NCBI GenBank assembly: GCA_043755595.1
Contig: JAYUSQ010000059.1
Span: 1-64,000, forward strand
From: VFZP01 sp043755595
GTDB lineage: Bacteria > Acidobacteriota > Terriglobia > Bryobacterales > Bryobacteraceae
Direction of reading: 5' to 3'
Length of the DNA: 64,000 nucleotides
The notes under the pieces are model-generated. The model worked only from the letters and a program-made list of their open reading frames with translations. It did not search any database and was not told where the DNA came from. The position numbers were made by a program, and so were the translations under genes. Positions 60,991 through 64,000 of this stretch are shown piece by piece (position 1 is the stretch's first letter; each line of letters begins with the position of its first letter).

Positions 60991-62828
60991 GGTTTCCCTT
61001 GCTCCTCGACCGAACCGGCCAACGCCACTATCATATCTTGGAACCGGAAACCCGATTCGCGAAAGCGCGCCGTCACGCGCTCGATCACGGGCCGGTCTGC
61101 CGCCGTCTCATGCCGTCCCATTGCGAAGCGGAAATATTGCTTCACGACGCACTCCTGGCATTGCGCATTCGCCGCCAGTATCGGCCCCAGCTCTTTCGGC
61201 GACTTAAACTCGGAGTTCTCGATGCCCGTCACCCAGCCCGAATTGTCGATTTCGGCTTCGACGACTTTGTTGTCTTGCTTGCGATCGTATTTCGGCAGCT
61301 CGACCCGAGCCTTCTCGCGCCGCGCGCCGGAGCCGTCGAATTTCTCCAGCCCAAACCCGATCGGGTCAATCAAATTGTGGCAACTGGCGCAAGAGGGATT
61401 CGTCAGATGGACGCGTAGCTTGTCGCGATTGGTGAGCGCCACCACATCGGCTGCCGGAAGGTTCGTGTTCACGCCGGGCGGCGGTTGCGGCACCTGTTGG
61501 CAGAGGATATGTTCACGTACGAATAACCCGCGCGCGGTGATCGAGGTATCGGCCGGCTTGCCGGTGAGCGAAAGGAATGAGCCGTGCCCTAACACGCCGC
61601 CGCCCCGATCGCTCGTATCTGGAAACGCGACCTTGGCAAACTCCTCGGGCGGCGCCGGCAGCTTGTACAGCGCGGCGAGATCCGAATTCAGAAACGTGTA
61701 ATTCGCCGTGTAGAACTCCATGAAGCTGCGATTGTTCCAGATAAGATCCGCGGCGAGGCGGCGAGTTTCTTCCGTCATCGCCAGCGCCAGTTCGCGGTTG
61801 AATAGCGGGAAAGCCCGGCGCTCCTTCACCATCGTTACGATCGAGTCGAACCGGAACCACTGCGCAATGAATTCGTCTGCGGCTTGGCGTGCGCGCGGGT
61901 CCGTCAGCATACGCCGCGCCGTCGCTTCGATCCCCGCAGGCGTGTCGAGTGCGCCGCGTTCGGCGGCCGTGATGAGCGCCTCGTCCGGCATCGTATCCCA
62001 AAGCACGTAGGAGAGCCGCGCTGCCCGCACGTAAGGCCGCAACTCCGGCTTAGCCGCAGTTTCCGAGCGATACAGAAAGGCCGGCGATTGCAGCATCGCC
62101 TCCATTGCCAACTTCGCCTTGCCCTGACGGTACAACGCGCCGTATCTCGTCAACTCTTCCGGCGTCAACGGCCGGCGAAACGCGCGCTTGCCAAAGTCGC
62201 GCACGAACTGCGGACCTGGGTCGCGCCCTTCCCAATTTGCCGCCAGCTTCTCCGCCGCCGCCGCGTAGTTATCGGCCAGGATCGGCGAAATACTTTGTCC
62301 CTGATACTGAGTCTTGAAGCCGTCGATAAAATCTTCGACCGGGAATTGGCGCGATGGAAATGTGCGGTCGCCCAGCAAATCGCGGACGGTGTTGTCGTAC
62401 TGCGAATGGGTCAGCCGCCGGAGCACGGTCTTCGCTCCTGCCGCGCGCGAATATGTGCGTCGGGCCACCGGCGCGGTTGTGACCAAGTGATCTACCCATC
62501 GCCGCAGCGTGGCCTCTTCTGGCGATCCCGGCTTGATCCGCGGCCCGCCGCCATGTTTCACTCGCATCGTCGGCTTGGCCAGCAGTAACGAATCTTCCGG
62601 TTTGCGCGTATCGACCAGCGCGCGCAGCCCATCGCCGAAGCCTTCGACTTCATCGGCTGCGGCGTCCTTTTCCGGGAACACCAACCGTGTGGTGGAAGCT
62701 ACGCCATTGGGTTGATGGCACCCGGCGCACTCGGCCTTCTCGAGCAACGGCATCACGTCGCGAACAAACGCAGGCTGTTGTGCCGCTACGGCAACCGCAC
62801 AGGCGAACAAGACGATCGGCGAGCGCAT
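60987..62828 (-). CDS. Planctomycete-type cytochrome c protein (DUF1587/1592/1588/1585)
   Basis: A 613-residue exported protein from ATG 62828 (ATG 62843 adds five residues). The N-terminal cytochrome part has VMPLLEKAECAGCHQPNG with CAGCH. DUF1587 follows (VLRRLTHSQYDNTVRDLLGD), then DUF1592 (RAARLSYVLWDTMPDEALIT), DUF1588 (RGGGVLGHGSFLSLTGKPAD, NPSCASCHNLIDPIGFGLEK with CASCH) and DUF1585 at the end (RFAMGRHETAADRPVIERVT). The DUF1552 partner overlaps by four bases. It is divergent from the acyl-CoA synthetase gene, 34 bases away. Confidence 0.92.
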   Translation of the reverse strand: MRSPIVLFACAVAVAAQQPAFVRDVMPLLEKAECAGCHQPNGVASTTRLVFPEKDAAADEVEGFGDGLRALVDTRKPEDSLLLAKPTMRVKHGGGPRIKPGSPEEATLRRWVDHLVTTAPVARRTYSRAAGAKTVLRRLTHSQYDNTVRDLLGDRTFPSRQFPVEDFIDGFKTQYQGQSISPILADNYAAAAEKLAANWEGRDPGPQFVRDFGKRAFRRPLTPEELTRYGALYRQGKAKLAMEAMLQSPAFLYRSETAAKPELRPYVRAARLSYVLWDTMPDEALITAAERGALDTPAGIEATARRMLTDPRARQAADEFIAQWFRFDSIVTMVKERRAFPLFNRELALAMTEETRRLAADLIWNNRSFMEFYTANYTFLNSDLAALYKLPAPPEEFAKVAFPDTSDRGGGVLGHGSFLSLTGKPADTSITARGLFVREHILCQQVPQPPPGVNTNLPAADVVALTNRDKLRVHLTNPSCASCHNLIDPIGFGLEKFDGSGARREKARVELPKYDRKQDNKVVEAEIDNSGWVTGIENSEFKSPKELGPILAANAQCQECVVKQYFRFAMGRHETAADRPVIERVTARFRESGFRFQDMIVALAGSVEEQGKP

Positions 62829-62862
62829 GGGATCGACTATCATTCTATATCCAGCCCATCAC

Positions 62863-64000
62863 ATGAATCTCTCGCATCTTTTCGATCTCTCCCTGGTCGG
62901 CCGTCGCGCCACCGTCGGCTTGGAGTGGCAGGGCAGGCAATACACGTTCGGTGAAATCGATATCCGTTCGAATCGCCTCGCCCACATTCTGCTCGGCCGG
63001 GGGCTCACGGCAGGTGACCGGCTCTGCGTCTATCTCGTCAATTCGCTCGAACTGATCGACCTCTATCTCGCCTGCGTCAAGGCCGGCATCGTCTTTGTGC
63101 CGATCAATATTCTCTACCGCGAGCGAGAGATTACGCACATCGTGGCCGACGCGGAGCCGCGCGCCGTCGTGACGATGGCGGAAGACTTTCCTGCCGTGCC
63201 AGTGCCGGTCTGGAAGCCGTCTGAACTGTCGGGTGAAGCGCTGAAGACGCGCCCGCCCACGGCGCTCGACGGCGATGCCCCTGCCGCGCTCGTCTATACG
63301 TCGGGGACCACCGGGCTCTCTAAAGGCGCGATTCTCACGCATAACAACTTTGCGGCCAACGCGATCAATCTGAATTTCTGCTGGCAGATCTCCGAAGTGG
63401 ACCGGTTCCTCCTGGCGCTTCCGCTCTTCCATGTTCATGCGCTCGGCAACGGCCTCCACTGCTGGTTGGCGTCCGGGTGCCGCATGAGGCTACTCGAACG
63501 ATTCGAACATCAAAAGGCCGCGCAGGAGTTCGCTGACTTCAAGCCCACGCTCTTCTTCGGCGTGCCTACGATCTACGTGCGCCTGCTCGACACCCCGCCC
63601 GAGACTGCGCGCGCCATGGCCACGAATATGCAGCTTTTTGTTTCGGGCTCGGCGCCGCTCGCGCCCCAGGTGCTTGAGGACTTCCGCGCCTTGTTCGGCC
63701 ACACCATCCTCGAACGATACGGGATGACGGAAACGCTGATGAACATTTCAAATCCCTACCTCGGCGAGCGCCGCGCCGGGACGGTCGGTTTCCCGCTACC
63801 CGGGATTTCGTGCCGAATTGTTGAAGGCGAAATCCAGCTCAAAGGGCCGAACATCTTCGCCGGCTATTGGCGCCGTCCCGACGCAACTGCCGCCGCTTTT
63901 GACGACGGCTGGTTCAAGACCGGCGATATCGGCTCGTGCTCCACTGACGGCTACTACACGCTGCAAGGCCGCCGCAGCGATCTCATTATTTCTGGCGGCT
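62863..64000 (+). CDS. Acyl-CoA synthetase (AMP-forming), 3' end beyond window
   Basis: About 379 residues are visible from ATG 62863 to the window end. The AMP-binding signature is ALVYTSGTTGLSKGAILTHN (near 146-165), followed by FGVPTIYVRLLD, VSGSAPLAPQV, the adenylate motif ERYGMTET and FKTGDIGS. The short N-terminus and HLFDLSL start resemble malonyl-CoA synthetases (MatB), but substrate residues cannot be assigned. It activates a carboxylic acid by adenylation and transfers it to CoA. It diverges from the DUF1592 gene. Confidence 0.9.
   Translation, partial: MNLSHLFDLSLVGRRATVGLEWQGRQYTFGEIDIRSNRLAHILLGRGLTAGDRLCVYLVNSLELIDLYLACVKAGIVFVPINILYREREITHIVADAEPRAVVTMAEDFPAVPVPVWKPSELSGEALKTRPPTALDGDAPAALVYTSGTTGLSKGAILTHNNFAANAINLNFCWQISEVDRFLLALPLFHVHALGNGLHCWLASGCRMRLLERFEHQKAAQEFADFKPTLFFGVPTIYVRLLDTPPETARAMATNMQLFVSGSAPLAPQVLEDFRALFGHTILERYGMTETLMNISNPYLGERRAGTVGFPLPGISCRIVEGEIQLKGPNIFAGYWRRPDATAAAFDDGWFKTGDIGSCSTDGYYTLQGRRSDLIISGG

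Overview
The window is a GC-rich bacterial chromosome segment that looks like an acidobacterium of the Solibacter/Bryobacter type. The clues are paired secreted PSD1/DUF1501 and DUF1592/DUF1552 genes, PQQ dehydrogenases with c-type cytochromes, an Oar-like TonB-dependent receptor, DUF6807, a PEP-CTERM protein, and a secreted family with a VPFTFHQGDNVMPAGRYEV-type core. The taxonomic call is inference from gene content only.

Layout. 1-2.7 kb: a NACHT-type STAND NTPase (cut by the window edge) and two orphan antitoxin-like genes. 2.7-7.7 kb: a triple-RidA protein, an ECF sigma factor with a shortened region 4, and an FHA-GAF-AAA+-Fis enhancer-binding protein divergent from a secreted protein that has a good sigma-54 promoter. 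7.7-11.6 kb: a PdxA2/OtnK-type acid-sugar pair, DUF169, and two tandem TlpA-like proteins. 11.6-13 kb: a decayed AbiE-type toxin-antitoxin pair. 13-18 kb: a sulfatase, a lanthanide-type PQQ dehydrogenase with its diheme cytochrome, and DUF6807. 18-20.7 kb: a Cpx-like circuit (Spy, response regulator, kinase) with two facing CpxR-like boxes. 20.7-29.1 kb: pilins, a Septu-like ATPase/HNH pair that appears to have truncated a pilin gene, a PEP-CTERM protein, a second PQQ dehydrogenase, a HigBA-type module and an HNH-like protein. 29-37 kb: degradative and secreted proteins. 37-45 kb: a probable extracellular electron transfer cluster with two decaheme cytochromes, an MtrB/PioB-like porin, a small cytochrome, a NapC-like multiheme protein and a small membrane protein. 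45-52 kb: a beta-lactamase-fold hydrolase, TadE/TadG-like proteins, a split ECF sigma factor, and a cytochrome-ankyrin-terpene-cyclase-like fusion. 52-64 kb: a broken Oar-like receptor, Tex, a decayed VapBC-like pair, a WD40 protein, DUF1552/DUF1592 and an acyl-CoA synthetase cut by the window end.

How parts work together. The 37-45 kb genes read as a path from the quinone pool (NapC-like protein) through periplasmic cytochromes to a porin-cytochrome conduit and an outer decaheme protein. The PQQ dehydrogenases pass electrons to c-type cytochromes. Two regulatory circuits can be read from DNA: the sigma-54 unit near 7.1 kb and the Cpx-like unit near 18.6 kb.

Caution. At least seven genes carry single-base frameshifts, several in homopolymer runs, and three more have in-frame stops. 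This may be real gene decay, mostly of defence modules, or indel error in the assembly. No tRNA, rRNA, CRISPR array or transposase was seen, and no gap without a gene exceeds about 200 bases.
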